In this document: positions 45,528-55,746 of the stretch, piece by piece | How the letters are laid out: every line of letters begins with the position of its first letter | Numbering within the stretch: position 1 is the first letter of the stretch | Assembly: GCF_000759975.1 (NCBI RefSeq) | Contig: NZ_JNAM01000010.1 | Span: forward strand, 1 to 64,000 | Direction of reading: 5' to 3' | Origin: Prochlorococcus marinus str. MIT 9302 | GTDB lineage: Bacteria; Cyanobacteriota; Cyanobacteriia; PCC-6307; Cyanobiaceae | DNA length: 64,000 bases | Translations under genes and position numbers: made by a program | The notes under the pieces: generated by a model | What the model was told of the DNA's origin: nothing | Database searches by the model: none | Seen by the model: the letters and a program-made list of their open reading frames with translations, nothing else

Positions 45528-46690
45528 TGTTTAAAATTATCTTTTAAGTTTATATAAACTTTCTCAAGCAAATTGATATTTTTATGAATTGTATATCTTT
45601 CGATTACTCGTTCTCTAGCTTTTTCTCCAAGAGTCTTTGTAAATGAAGGGTGTTCTACAAGAATTGGGATTATAGTTTTTAGTTGTGCACCCACATTATC
45701 AGTTGAAATTACTATTCCTGCCCCGTTATCTAAAACTTCACCATCTGCCCCAGCATCTGTAGCTACACATGCAGTAGCAGTTGACATTGCCTCTAAAAGT
45801 GATATCGACAAACCCTCTACTAAGCTTGGTAAGAAAAATACTTCTGCTATTTGCATTATCGCTATTCTAGTTTCTAAGTCTAATTCGGCACCCCACCAAA
45901 TTACTTTCTCTTTACTTAGGTTAGAAAAACTATTCTCAAGTATTGGCTTCATTGGTCCATCTCCAACAATAACTAATTTGCAATTTTTGTTTTTTGTTTT
46001 GCGCCAAGAACGTAAAAGTGCTTCAATATTTTTCTCATTGGCAATCCTTCCCATATATAAAAAGATTCTTTCATTTCCTAGTTTGTTTTTTACCTGAGAA
46101 TATTTTTTGTTTTTTCCGCAAAAAGGTTTCCAAATATTTTCATCAACTCCGTTTGGAATAATTATTTGTTTTTCTTTAGGTACTCCTAATTTCTCAAGAA
46201 CATTTTTTTGACGTTCAGAAAAAACGATTATTTTATCGAACTTTGCCAAAGAGGGAGCATAAAGTTGATACGTTAATTGTTGAGTGCTTGCAGTTAAATT
46301 TCTATTTTTATCATCAAATGCTGGGTGAAATGTTCCTATAAGTGGAACATTAATTTGATTACAAAGCTCTGGGAGTCTAAAGTCTAAAGGAGATAAAGTT
46401 AGACTAGCGTGTACAATATCTGGTTTTAATCTTTCTAATGATAGCCTTAACTCTTTTTCTGCTCTTGGGGAGGGTATTGTATAAACTTGGGACTTAATTA
46501 AATATGGGAGACTTACTTCAGGATCATTTGCTAGAAATAATGGTTTTGATGAATTTGAATTAGAGGGATTATCGAAATGAATAAAACTAATTTTATGACC
46601 TCTGGCCTTCAATTCCTCAGTAGTTGAATTACCATAGGTTACATTTCCACAAAAAGGAGATTTTTTACCCAACCAGGCAATATGAACCAC
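45524..46690 (-). CDS. GT4-family glycosyltransferase
   Basis: The 388-residue GT-B enzyme has the donor-site FLYMGRIANEKNIEALLRSW, NGVDENIW and the catalytic EX7E-like FLPSLVEGLSISLLEAMSTA. It may add sugars to lipid or polysaccharide; in cyanobacteria, relatives make sulfo- or galactolipids, but the acceptor cannot be read from the sequence. Confidence 0.85.
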   Translation of the reverse strand: MVHIAWLGKKSPFCGNVTYGNSTTEELKARGHKISFIHFDNPSNSNSSKPLFLANDPEVSLPYLIKSQVYTIPSPRAEKELRLSLERLKPDIVHASLTLSPLDFRLPELCNQINVPLIGTFHPAFDDKNRNLTASTQQLTYQLYAPSLAKFDKIIVFSERQKNVLEKLGVPKEKQIIIPNGVDENIWKPFCGKNKKYSQVKNKLGNERIFLYMGRIANEKNIEALLRSWRKTKNKNCKLVIVGDGPMKPILENSFSNLSKEKVIWWGAELDLETRIAIMQIAEVFFLPSLVEGLSISLLEAMSTATACVATDAGADGEVLDNGAGIVISTDNVGAQLKTIIPILVEHPSFTKTLGEKARERVIERYTIHKNINLLEKVYINLKDNFKH

Positions 46691-46775
46691 ATTAATATAA
46701 TCAACTATTTATTAAGTTAACAGTCAAAGTACCCAAGATCATATTTTTTAAATTTATTAATAGTGAATGAAAAAG

Positions 46776-47561
46776 CTAGTTATAAAATTCTCTCAACATT
46801 TTTAGTGAAGATAGATCTTTTTCTAATTGAGTAGAGATCCAAGTTTCAATAATAAATAATAATTTAAGCCAAACCTTTTTAGGTCCCAATAACTCTCCAT
46901 TAGATTTTATTGGCAATTCGGGGAAAAGAAGTCTCTGTAATAAGGCAACTTCAGATGCATTTATTTTTATATTACTTTGAGGATCTTCGATGGAAGAAAA
47001 CCCTTCATTTGGCAAAAAATAACAACCCCATTCCCAATTTCCTAAAGGAGGAACAATAGGCGCTCCCGTTTTACAGCAATGATGAATTGGTAAATTAATC
47101 CCCCCTATGGCTAATAGATGGATTAAAGATTGAATACTCATTGAGAGCATTTTAATATCCTCTTGTTGAGAAACTTCATATAAATAAATCCTATCTAAAT
47201 GAGCAAGAACACAAGATAAATAGTTTTGTTGCTGGTCATTATTACCTACTAATAAAAATGTTAATTCAGTTATTGCTTGTGCGGCTGCAAGACATTCAAT
47301 ATTTTTCCCTAGAGCAGCATAGCTTTTCAGTATTTTAATTTGACGTACAGTTTTAAGATTTCTTTTGCCAAATACTTGCAAACTTAAATATGTTAAGGGA
47401 GTGGCTGCTGCAAGACTGCTTTTTGGACGTCTAGCACCAGGTGCCGCTAATCTAATAATTCCTTGCTCATCAGTAAGGATAGTAATTAATCTATCATTCT
47501 CACCTAGTGGAGAGGCTTTAATACAAAGACCTTTGAATCTGCACTCACCGGAACCAGACAT
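46776..47561 (-). CDS. recO: DNA repair protein RecO
   Basis: The 261-residue protein has the N-terminal OB fold (FKGLCIKASPLGENDRLITI, GIIRLAAPGARRPKSSL) followed by the helical domain with CCKTGAPIVPP, in the place of the usual zinc site. RecO loads RecA with RecF and RecR. Its ATG touches the deoC stop. Confidence 0.9.
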   Translation of the reverse strand: MSGSGECRFKGLCIKASPLGENDRLITILTDEQGIIRLAAPGARRPKSSLAAATPLTYLSLQVFGKRNLKTVRQIKILKSYAALGKNIECLAAAQAITELTFLLVGNNDQQQNYLSCVLAHLDRIYLYEVSQQEDIKMLSMSIQSLIHLLAIGGINLPIHHCCKTGAPIVPPLGNWEWGCYFLPNEGFSSIEDPQSNIKINASEVALLQRLLFPELPIKSNGELLGPKKVWLKLLFIIETWISTQLEKDLSSLKMLREFYN

Positions 47562-48221
47562 TTAAATAACTTTTAATTCTTGGAAAATCTCACAAAAATT
47601 AGAAGTTCCTACGCAATTAATCCCAGCATCAAACAAATCGATTACTTGTGTCAGTTTTTTTATACCACCTACAGTTTTAATTTGATTTTGGCGGCCTGTT
47701 ATTTTTAATATTTGGTCTACATCATTCGATGTAATAGGAGGCCCAAAACCATCTCCAAATTGAAAATTTTTTATTCCTAATTCTTGAGATATTTCTATAG
47801 CATTATACAAAATTTCTTCTTCTAGCTTTGATTTATTTATGATTATTGTCACTGGTAATCCCGATAACTTAACTTGCTCAATTTCGGCAGCGAAAGTATC
47901 TAAATTCCTTTTTGATAAATTGATAAAGTTTGGGATATATTCGATTCCGTTTGCCCCTTTATCTTTTGCAAAACAAACTAATTCTTCAATAAATGAAACT
48001 GGTAAATCTGCCAAAGGATAAGAAATGAGTGCATTTATGTTGGAGCTGTAATTACTCAAACAGTTTTTTAAATCAGGTAAATAATTAAGCGAAGTAGAAA
48101 TATTCTTGATGTAATATTTTTTTATGAAATCGCAATTTACGCAGAAATCATCCCAGGTTAGGTAGGGATTAATAATAATTGCATGAATTTTTTTGTTTAA
48201 TTCATATTCAATATTTGGCAT
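47562..48221 (-). CDS. deoC: deoxyribose-phosphate aldolase
   Basis: The 219-residue TIM barrel has late Lys-containing IKTVGGIKKL, in the position of the catalytic KTSTG region, and NFQFGDGFGPPIT, where family members usually have K(T/S)STGF. The divergent active site suggests a DeoC-like enzyme with possibly changed activity. It is in one operon with recO and follows hpf by 7 bases. Confidence 0.75.
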   Translation of the reverse strand: MPNIEYELNKKIHAIIINPYLTWDDFCVNCDFIKKYYIKNISTSLNYLPDLKNCLSNYSSNINALISYPLADLPVSFIEELVCFAKDKGANGIEYIPNFINLSKRNLDTFAAEIEQVKLSGLPVTIIINKSKLEEEILYNAIEISQELGIKNFQFGDGFGPPITSNDVDQILKITGRQNQIKTVGGIKKLTQVIDLFDAGINCVGTSNFCEIFQELKVI

Positions 48222-48228
48222 TTAAAAG

Positions 48229-48813
48229 TTATTTAGATTGAATCAGGCCATAACCTCCATGATTCCTCTTATATATAACTTGAAGTTCATTATTTTTCTT
48301 ATTGCGAAAAACATAGAAATCATGATCAATTAGATCTAATTGTTTTCTTGCTTCTTCTGATGAAATTGGATTCATTTCAAAGTATTTATTTTTAATAGAT
48401 GGTACAGGCAGACTTACTTCTCTTCCTGCTGTGAATAAAGCTTTATCTAAGAAACTTGATTCCTCACTTTCGCTTTGGAAAGAATCTTTATTTTTATGTT
48501 GATTATTATGAGATGTTTTATTATTTCTTTCTTTATATTTACGTAATTTTCTACAAAGTTTATTTGAAACTAAATCAATGCTTGAGTAGAGATTTTCAGT
48601 TTTTTCTTCAGCTCTTATTACAGTGCCATTTGCAAAAATAGTAACTTCTGCAGCTTGGAATGAAACTCTTGGGTTCTTTTCTATTGAAAGGTGTATATCC
48701 GCTTCTTTGACGATATCTTTGTAGTGATGGGTTGCTTTTTCTATCTTTGCCTCGGTATATTCTTTTAAGGCTCCAGTGAGCTCAAGATTCTTTCCATGGA
48801 TTAAAATTTTCAT
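48229..48813 (-). CDS. hpf: long ribosome hibernation-promoting factor (HPF/LrtA)
   Basis: The 194-residue protein has an N-terminal S30AE domain (MKILIHGKNLELTGALKEYT; KIEKATHHYKDIVKEADIHL) and a C-terminal dimerisation domain (MNPISSEEARKQLDLIDHDF, VIYKRNHGGYGLIQ). In cyanobacteria, lrtA is light-repressed and dimerises 70S ribosomes in the dark. Confidence 0.93.
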   Translation of the reverse strand: MKILIHGKNLELTGALKEYTEAKIEKATHHYKDIVKEADIHLSIEKNPRVSFQAAEVTIFANGTVIRAEEKTENLYSSIDLVSNKLCRKLRKYKERNNKTSHNNQHKNKDSFQSESEESSFLDKALFTAGREVSLPVPSIKNKYFEMNPISSEEARKQLDLIDHDFYVFRNKKNNELQVIYKRNHGGYGLIQSK

Positions 48814-48857
48814 AACAAATCTAAAAATATTTACTTACTTTTTAAATCTACTTAAAT

Positions 48858-49508
48858 ATGGTTAATAGAACAGCAATAATTAAACAACCTGATAAAATTT
48901 CTTTTTTTAATGAAGTTTATAAGTTACAAAAAGAATATCAGGACGCATTAATTTTAGATGGCTCTAACCCTGATTTTATTTGGATAGGAGAGCACCAACT
49001 CTGTTATACCCTGGGTAGAGGATCTAATTATGATAATTTGCTATTTTCTTTGAAGGATGATAAATATGATGTTTTTAAGATTGATAGAGGTGGTGAGGTT
49101 ACTTGTCATATGCCAGGACAATTAGTAACTTACTTGGTTTTAGATTTGAAAAATTTTAATAAAGATTTAAATTGGTATTTAAGAAAAATTGAAGAAATCA
49201 TTATAAAAATTCTTGGAACTTTCAATATAGATTGTCACTCTAGAAAAGGTCTTACTGGTGTTTGGATGGGAAATAAGAAAATTGCTTCAATTGGAATTGG
49301 GTGTAAAAGATGGATTACGATAAATGGATTTTCAATTAATTTCGACTGCGAATTGAAAAATTTTAATAAAATTGTTCCTTGTGGAATACAGAATTGTCTT
49401 ATGGCAAATATGATTGATTACAACAAAAATTTAAATATTCAAGAAGTCAAGAGAATTGTTAAAAAAATCATTCAGGAAGAATTTAATTTTGATTTTGTAT
49501 CAAAATAG
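48858..49508 (+). CDS. lipB: octanoyl-ACP:protein N-octanoyltransferase
   Basis: The 216-residue protein has the LipB signature [20 protein letters not shown], the lysine in [18 protein letters not shown] and the catalytic cysteine in IVPCGIQNC. It attaches octanoate to lipoyl domains. A lipoyl-carrying target, pdhC, lies 2.7 kb downstream. Confidence 0.95.
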   Translation: MVNRTAIIKQPDKISFFNEVYKLQKEYQDALILDGSNPDFIWIGEHQLCYTLGRGSNYDNLLFSLKDDKYDVFKIDRGGEVTCHMPGQLVTYLVLDLKNFNKDLNWYLRKIEEIIIKILGTFNIDCHSRKGLTGVWMGNKKIASIGIGCKRWITINGFSINFDCELKNFNKIVPCGIQNCLMANMIDYNKNLNIQEVKRIVKKIIQEEFNFDFVSK

Positions 49509-49535
49509 AAATTAAAATTCCAAAATCAATTTAAT

Positions 49536-51479
49536 ATGGGTGATTTAGCATATTGGCCTTCAGCCGAACCTCTTTCTTTAAACAATAAATTTGCTAAAAA
49601 TAGAGATTTTATTGAGAACCTTAATCATATAGATCAGATTTGGGAAAATTTAAAATTCAAATGTGGCGATACTTTAGCTGTTTGCGATTTAAGAGGGCAA
49701 TATAAAGAAAAATTATCTTATTCTGAGCTGGCTGATTTAATAACTAAAGTCTCTTTTGCTTTTGAAAATTATGGGGTAGTAAAGGGTGATGTAGTGACTT
49801 TAATATCTGAAAATTCTCCAAGATGGCTCATAGCAGATCAAGGCTTAATGCGTTTAGGAGCTATAAATGCAGTAAGAGGTATTCATTCTCCTTCAGTAGA
49901 ATTAGACTATATTATTGAGCACTCTAATTCAGTAGGATTAATAGTTCAATCTAAGGATATTTGGCTAAAGTTAAATAACAAAGAAGAATTAAAAAAAAGA
50001 CTTAAATTTCTAATTAATTTAGAAGATGAGAAATTTGAAAGTTTAATAAGCTGGAGTCAATTTTTAAGAGCAGGAGAAAAAGGAAATTCTCAAAGTAATA
50101 TTATTGAAAAATTTAATCCAAGAATTGATGACGTTGCTACTATCCTTTACACCTCTGGGACAACAGGAAAACCAAAAGGTGTTCCCTTGACTCATGCAAA
50201 TTTTTTACATCAAATAATTAATTTAGCCTATATTGCTGATCCAGAGCTTGGGACTTCTGTATTAAGCGTTTTACCTATCTGGCATTCTTATGAGAGGAGT
50301 GCAGAGTACTTCTTTTTTTCATGTGGCTGTTCTCAATACTATACAATTCCAAAATTTCTGAAAGATGATATCACACAAATTAAACCTGTAGTAATGGCCA
50401 CTGTTCCAAGACTATGGGAGGCAATACATGATGGTTTTTTTCAGGCTTTGAAAAAAATGCCCTCTAAGAAGCAAAAACTTATTAAGTTTTTAATAAGTAA
50501 TAGTTCTTTTTTTAAAATAAATCTTAGAAAGATTAGAAATTTAGATATCAATCAAACAACTTTTATATCAAAAATCCCCTTACTTCTTTCTGTGCTTGGT
50601 AGATATCCTCTTCATAAGTTGTCTACTCTTTTTTTATGGCCGAATATTCTTAGAAAACTATGCGGAGCAAAACTGAAATTTCCTATTAACGGAGGAGGTG
50701 CTTTGCCAGAACATGTTGATCTCTTTTTTGAATCTTTAGGTGTAGATGTTTTGGTAGGATATGGCCTTACAGAAACAAGTCCAGTATTAACTTGTAGAAG
50801 AAGAGAATTAAATGTTAGAGGATCATCGGGTCAGCCTTTAGCATTTACAGAAATCAAAATAGTGAATGAGGATAAAAAAAAGATTTTGAAGTTCAGAGAA
50901 GTGGGAAAGATCCTTGTAAAGGGACCACAAGTAATGAAGGGTTATCTTAATAATGAATTAGCTACAAAAGATGTTTTATCAAAAGATGGTTGGTTTGATA
51001 CTGGTGATTTAGGTTTTTTAATACCAAATGGTTCTCTTTTTATAACCGGAAGAGCAAAGGATACAATCGTGCTGTCCAGTGGTGAAAATATAGAACCTAA
51101 CCCTCTAGAGATCGAAATTCTTAGTTCTGAATTTATTAATCAGGTTCAACTAGTTGGGCAAGACAAAAAATGTTTAACAGCTCTTGTTGTTCCTAATATT
51201 GAATTGGTTAAAAGTAACTTCTTGGAGGAGGACCTTTCAAAATTAAATCTGAATAAGAATATTAGTTCATTTTTTAAATCCAAAATTAATAATTTGCTTA
51301 AAGCTAGACTAGGAGCAAGATCAGAAGAACAAATCTTAGATTGTTACTTTGTTGAAGCATTTACTTTAGAAAATGGGTTGTTAACACAAACTCTTAAACA
51401 AAAAAGAAAGGAAATAGAAAAACATTATTCTTATCAAATAGAAAATATGTATGAAAACAAATTAAATAAGAAAATTTGA
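49536..51479 (+). CDS. long-chain acyl-CoA/acyl-ACP synthetase
   Basis: The 647-residue AMP-forming ligase has the P-loop LYTSGTTGKPKGVPLTH, the VGYGLTETSPV motif and GWFDTGDLG. It activates free fatty acids for recycling into membrane lipids; in cyanobacteria this protein acts as an acyl-ACP synthetase. It overlaps the next frame only if that uses an early start. Confidence 0.92.
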   Translation: MGDLAYWPSAEPLSLNNKFAKNRDFIENLNHIDQIWENLKFKCGDTLAVCDLRGQYKEKLSYSELADLITKVSFAFENYGVVKGDVVTLISENSPRWLIADQGLMRLGAINAVRGIHSPSVELDYIIEHSNSVGLIVQSKDIWLKLNNKEELKKRLKFLINLEDEKFESLISWSQFLRAGEKGNSQSNIIEKFNPRIDDVATILYTSGTTGKPKGVPLTHANFLHQIINLAYIADPELGTSVLSVLPIWHSYERSAEYFFFSCGCSQYYTIPKFLKDDITQIKPVVMATVPRLWEAIHDGFFQALKKMPSKKQKLIKFLISNSSFFKINLRKIRNLDINQTTFISKIPLLLSVLGRYPLHKLSTLFLWPNILRKLCGAKLKFPINGGGALPEHVDLFFESLGVDVLVGYGLTETSPVLTCRRRELNVRGSSGQPLAFTEIKIVNEDKKKILKFREVGKILVKGPQVMKGYLNNELATKDVLSKDGWFDTGDLGFLIPNGSLFITGRAKDTIVLSSGENIEPNPLEIEILSSEFINQVQLVGQDKKCLTALVVPNIELVKSNFLEEDLSKLNLNKNISSFFKSKINNLLKARLGARSEEQILDCYFVEAFTLENGLLTQTLKQKRKEIEKHYSYQIENMYENKLNKKI

Positions 51480-51517
51480 TTTGTTCTAATTATATTGAGA
51501 AAGTAATTTTATTTTTT

Positions 51518-51961
51518 ATGGAAACAAAAAACTCATTATCGATAAAACGCTCCATAGCTATTAAAGCTATAGTTACACCAACTTGGAAGGAGGATGCTGA
51601 AAGAGAATTAAGTAAAGCAATTTCAAACATTGACCAGCAATTATCTCAACTTGAGCAGGAGGGGCAGGAAATAGTAAACAATATTAGATCCCAGTCAGTA
51701 AATCCATTAGATCCAAGGGTTCAAGAACAGGTTAGTCAGGTGCAACAACAAGTTGCAGTAAAACGAAACGAAATTGAAGAACAAAAAAGAAATCTACTTC
51801 AACAACAGAGTCAAGTTCGCGAATTAAAAATGGACGAAATTGTTGATCAAGGGCAAGTGGATAGTTTCTGTGATGTCACTGTGGGCGATAATCTTATTGA
51901 AAAAATGCAAGTCTCGATTACTGTTAAAGATGGAGTTATTCAATCTATAGATAATAATTAG
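51518..51961 (+). CDS. YlqD-like coiled-coil protein
   Basis: The start is taken at ATG 51518 (METKNSLSIKRSIAIKAIVT), giving 147 residues. A frame from 51476 overlaps the synthetase. Long coiled helix in the middle (QQVAVKRNEIEEQKRNLLQQ), beta ends (QVDSFCDVTVGDNLIEKM). Resembles YlqD proteins, unknown role. Confidence 0.8.
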   Translation: METKNSLSIKRSIAIKAIVTPTWKEDAERELSKAISNIDQQLSQLEQEGQEIVNNIRSQSVNPLDPRVQEQVSQVQQQVAVKRNEIEEQKRNLLQQQSQVRELKMDEIVDQGQVDSFCDVTVGDNLIEKMQVSITVKDGVIQSIDNN

Positions 51962-52173
51962 AGGAAGAAGCGGCGTATTTGAAAAAAAGAAATCTCAATG
52001 AAAAAAAATTAAATTTATAATCGATCTAAATTATTACTTTCTTAAGTTTTAAGAGTTCCCACTGTGAACATGATTTCGTATAATTAAATCAAGAGTTTAA
52101 AGGGTTTTAAATCATAAAAACTTCAGAAAGTTTGATAGAAATCTTTTAAAACTTATGCAATAACAATTTTCTT

Positions 52174-53541
52174 ATGTCTCACGAAATATTCATGCCTGCC
52201 TTGAGTTCTACCATGACAGAGGGCAAGATTGTGGAATGGTTGAAAAATCCTGGAGATAAGGTTGAAAGAGGTGAATCTGTATTAGTTGTTGAATCTGATA
52301 AGGCAGATATGGATGTTGAATCTTTTCAAGATGGATATCTTGCAGCAGTTTTAATGCCTGCTGGTAGCACTGCACCAGTAGGGGAAACTATAGGTCTTAT
52401 CGTAGAAAATGAGGATGAGATAGCTTCTGTTCAAGAACAAAATAAAGGAAATCAACCCGCAGTCTCTACTTCAGACCAACTTGAATTGGTAAGCAATAAA
52501 ACTAAAGAAAAACCAGTAGTTCAGACTGAAAATATCAAAAAAGAAGCACAAGAAGTAATCTTAAAGAGTGAAAAGGCAGTACCATCTTTTACTAGCGATC
52601 AAATTAATGCCGCTACAAGTAATGTTTCTTCGAGGATAATTGCATCTCCAAGAGCTAAAAAACTAGCCTCTCAAATGGGTGTTGATTTGGTAAAGGTACA
52701 TGGATCTGGCCCTCACGGAAGGATTCAAGCCGATGATATTTTAAAAGCTAATGGCCAACCTGTCTCTATACCATGGATAGGAGAAGGTACTTCTCCTGCA
52801 AGTGTTTCTGGTTCAAATTTGGAAGTAGAAAGTAAACCAGAAACTGCAGGAAATAGTTTTGGTAATCCTGGAGAAACAGTTCAATTTAATACTCTTCAAA
52901 AAGCGGTAAACAAAAATATGGAATCTAGTTTAGATATTCCATGTTTTAGGGTGGGGTACTCTATTAACACAGATAAATTAGATAATTTTTACAAAAAGGT
53001 AAAACAGAACGGAGTGACTATGACTGCTTTACTTGTAAAGGCAGTTGCAAAGACATTAAAGAAACATCCTCAAGTTAACTCAAGTTTTTCAGAAAATGGA
53101 ATTTCTTATCCTGAAAATATAAATATTGCTGTTGCTGTCGCGATGGAAGATGGTGGACTAATAACTCCAGTATTAAAAGAACCATGCAATACTGATTTAT
53201 TTGAATTATCAAGGGATTGGAAAGATCTCGTAAAAAGATCAAGATCAAAACAATTAGAACCTGATGAATACTCAACGGGAACATTTACCTTATCTAACCT
53301 TGGTATGTTTGGTGTTGATAGATTTGACGCAATTCTACCCCCAGGGACGGGTGCGATCTTAGCGATAGCATCATCGAAACCAACTGTTGTTGCTAATAGT
53401 GATGGTTCAATAGCTGTTAAAAAAATAATGCAAGTAAATCTTACAGCTGATCACAGAGTGATTTATGGAGCTGATGGTGCTTCATTCTTGAAAGACTTGG
53501 CTTACCTGATTGAAAATGAGCCAGAGACACTTGTATCTTAA
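52174..53541 (+). CDS. pdhC: pyruvate dehydrogenase E2 (dihydrolipoyl acetyltransferase)
   Basis: The 455-residue protein has an N-terminal lipoyl domain with the modified lysine in VESDKADMDVE. A peripheral-subunit-binding domain follows (about 165-200, SPRAKKLASQMGVDLVKVHG), then the catalytic domain with ADHRVIYGADGASFL. It transfers acetyl groups to CoA. A 212-base upstream gap holds its promoter. Confidence 0.96.
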   Translation: MSHEIFMPALSSTMTEGKIVEWLKNPGDKVERGESVLVVESDKADMDVESFQDGYLAAVLMPAGSTAPVGETIGLIVENEDEIASVQEQNKGNQPAVSTSDQLELVSNKTKEKPVVQTENIKKEAQEVILKSEKAVPSFTSDQINAATSNVSSRIIASPRAKKLASQMGVDLVKVHGSGPHGRIQADDILKANGQPVSIPWIGEGTSPASVSGSNLEVESKPETAGNSFGNPGETVQFNTLQKAVNKNMESSLDIPCFRVGYSINTDKLDNFYKKVKQNGVTMTALLVKAVAKTLKKHPQVNSSFSENGISYPENINIAVAVAMEDGGLITPVLKEPCNTDLFELSRDWKDLVKRSRSKQLEPDEYSTGTFTLSNLGMFGVDRFDAILPPGTGAILAIASSKPTVVANSDGSIAVKKIMQVNLTADHRVIYGADGASFLKDLAYLIENEPETLVS

Positions 53542-53547
53542 ACTTAA

Positions 53548-54672
53548 TTGATTTCACAAATTAATAATGAAGGAAGAGATTATAAGCTTGAAGCTTATGA
53601 TTACTTTCTAGATCCTTCATTAATTGCTAGTAAACCTTCTGCAATAAGGCACGAATCAAGATTGATGATAGTTAGAAATAGTGCTTTAGAAGAGAATTGC
53701 TTAACTAATAAATTTACCAAGAATCTTTTAGATGAATTTAGAAAAGGCGATCTTGTGGTTGTAAATAACACTAAAGTAATGAAGGCAAGATTAAAGGTTC
53801 AATTAGAAAATAGGACGTTAGTCGAATTATTAGTCTTAGAAAGATCCCATGAATGTGTTTGGTTATGTTTGGCAAAGCCAGCGAAAAAGTTAAAAATAAA
53901 TAGAAAAATAATATTAAAATCTCCTTCTGCACAAGATATTAATTTGATTGTTGATGGGCTTGATGAAGAAACTGGAGGGAGATTTATTAAATTTCCTGAA
54001 AATATAACTGATCTCAATTCAATGAATGACCTTCTTGATAAATATGGGGAAATCCCTCTCCCACCTTATATAAAAAATTCCGAAGAAGAATCTTTTCATG
54101 AGAATAGTTATCAAACTGAGTATGCAACTAATCCAGGAGCCGTTGCCGCGCCAACTGCGGGTTTACACTTAAGCAAAAATCTTATTTCCAGTCTTAAAAA
54201 AAAAGGAGTAATAATTTTACCGATAACTTTGCACGTGGGCTATGGAACATTCAAACCAATTGATCAACAAGATCTAAGTGACTTAAAACTTCATAAAGAA
54301 TGGGTAAGTGTTAATGAGGAAGTAGTGGAGGAAATAAAAAAAATAAAGAAAACAGATAGAAGAATAATTGCTATTGGGACAACTAGCGTGAGAGCTCTTG
54401 AAAGTTGTTATTCTCACGAAATTAATGACTTTATTCCCATAGCGAAGTACGTGGATTTAGTAATTAAGCCAGGTTATAAATTTAAGGTAGTTGATGGATT
54501 ATTAACTAATTTTCATCTTCCTAAAAGTTCATTATTACTATTAGTAAGTGCAATGATTGGTAGAGAAAGATTATTAGATTTGTATAAAAAAGCCATAAAA
54601 GAAAAATTTAGATTTTTCTCTTATGGCGATGCTATGTATATTTCACCAGATTCATTACTGGAGAAAAAATAG
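53548..54672 (+). CDS. queA: tRNA preQ1(34) S-adenosylmethionine ribosyltransferase-isomerase
   Basis: The 374-residue protein, TTG start 6 bases after pdhC, has YFLDPSLIASKPSAIRHESR, GAVAAPTAGLHLSKNL, THVGYGTF-like LHVGYGTFKPI and FHLPKSSLLLLVSAMIG. It makes epoxyqueuosine in tRNA. It is convergent with cysK. Confidence 0.95.
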   Translation: MISQINNEGRDYKLEAYDYFLDPSLIASKPSAIRHESRLMIVRNSALEENCLTNKFTKNLLDEFRKGDLVVVNNTKVMKARLKVQLENRTLVELLVLERSHECVWLCLAKPAKKLKINRKIILKSPSAQDINLIVDGLDEETGGRFIKFPENITDLNSMNDLLDKYGEIPLPPYIKNSEEESFHENSYQTEYATNPGAVAAPTAGLHLSKNLISSLKKKGVIILPITLHVGYGTFKPIDQQDLSDLKLHKEWVSVNEEVVEEIKKIKKTDRRIIAIGTTSVRALESCYSHEINDFIPIAKYVDLVIKPGYKFKVVDGLLTNFHLPKSSLLLLVSAMIGRERLLDLYKKAIKEKFRFFSYGDAMYISPDSLLEKK

Positions 54673-54674
54673 AT

Positions 54675-55661
54675 TTAGGCTTTGACTGGTTCTTGAATGA
54701 TTCCGCTTGGAACTTCAGTAAACATAATTGATGATAAATACCTCTCTGCTAAATCAGGTAGAACAACTACAATTGTCTTCCCAGCGTATTCATCTTGTTC
54801 AGCTAATCTAACAGCAGCAGCAGCAGCAGCTCCACAAGATATTCCTACTAATAGACCTTCCTCTTTAGCTAATCTAAGAGCCATCTCTATTGATTCGTCA
54901 TTTGTTACCTGTTCAACCTTATCAACAATTGATAAGTCAAGGTTCTTAGGAATAAATCCTGCTCCAATTCCTTGAATTTTATGTGGTCCAGATTTAACCT
55001 CTTCTCCATTCATTGTCTGTGTAATAACAGGACTATGTGATGGTTCTACCGCTACAGAAGTAATATTTTTGCCCTTCTCTTGCTTAATGTATCTTGAAAC
55101 TCCTGTAATTGTGCCACCAGTTCCAACTCCTGCAACTAGGACATCAATTTCACCATCGCAATCATCCCAGATTTCTGGTCCAGTAGTTTTGAAATGAATT
55201 TCAGGGTTTGCTGGATTATCAAATTGACCTGGCATGAAGTATTGAGAAGGATTACTTTCTGCAATTTCTTTAGCCTTAGCTATTGCTCCAGGCATACCTT
55301 TAGAGGCCTCTGTTAAAACAATTTCAGCACCCAACACTGCCATAACCCTTCTTCTTTCAATTGACATGGATTCTGGCATTGTAAGGATGAGTTTATAACC
55401 TCTTGCTGAAGCAGTAAAAGCTAGAGCAATTCCTGTATTTCCAGAAGTTGGCTCAACAATAGTTTTGTCTTTTGTAAGCTTCCCACTTTTCTCTGCATCC
55501 CAGATCATGTTTGCGCCAATCCTACATTTGACACTATAAGCAGGGTTTCTACCTTCAATTTTTGCAAGTACTGTAGCTTTCGCGTTTTTAGTAACTGATT
55601 TTAATTTTACTAATGGAGTGTTTCCAATAGCAAAACTGTTGTCCTCATAAATTTTTGCCAT
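54675..55661 (-). CDS. cysK: cysteine synthase (O-acetylserine sulfhydrylase)
   Basis: The 328-residue PLP enzyme has the lysine at [11 protein letters not shown] (Lys45), [12 protein letters not shown] substrate loop and [18 protein letters not shown] phosphate loop. The usual SVKDR is SVKCR here. It makes cysteine from O-acetylserine and sulfide. It is next to the transsulfuration genes. Confidence 0.95.
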   Translation of the reverse strand: MAKIYEDNSFAIGNTPLVKLKSVTKNAKATVLAKIEGRNPAYSVKCRIGANMIWDAEKSGKLTKDKTIVEPTSGNTGIALAFTASARGYKLILTMPESMSIERRRVMAVLGAEIVLTEASKGMPGAIAKAKEIAESNPSQYFMPGQFDNPANPEIHFKTTGPEIWDDCDGEIDVLVAGVGTGGTITGVSRYIKQEKGKNITSVAVEPSHSPVITQTMNGEEVKSGPHKIQGIGAGFIPKNLDLSIVDKVEQVTNDESIEMALRLAKEEGLLVGISCGAAAAAAVRLAEQDEYAGKTIVVVLPDLAERYLSSIMFTEVPSGIIQEPVKA

Positions 55662-55746
55662 TTATATTATTGAGAAAATATATATTAATATTAACTATTA
55701 TTCAGAAAAAGAGTATATAAGTTTCTATACGGTAAATACTAGGAAT

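Noticed and set aside
53075-53284. Antisense ORF inside pdhC
   Set aside because: It lies fully within a well-conserved E2 catalytic domain; it is a shadow frame.
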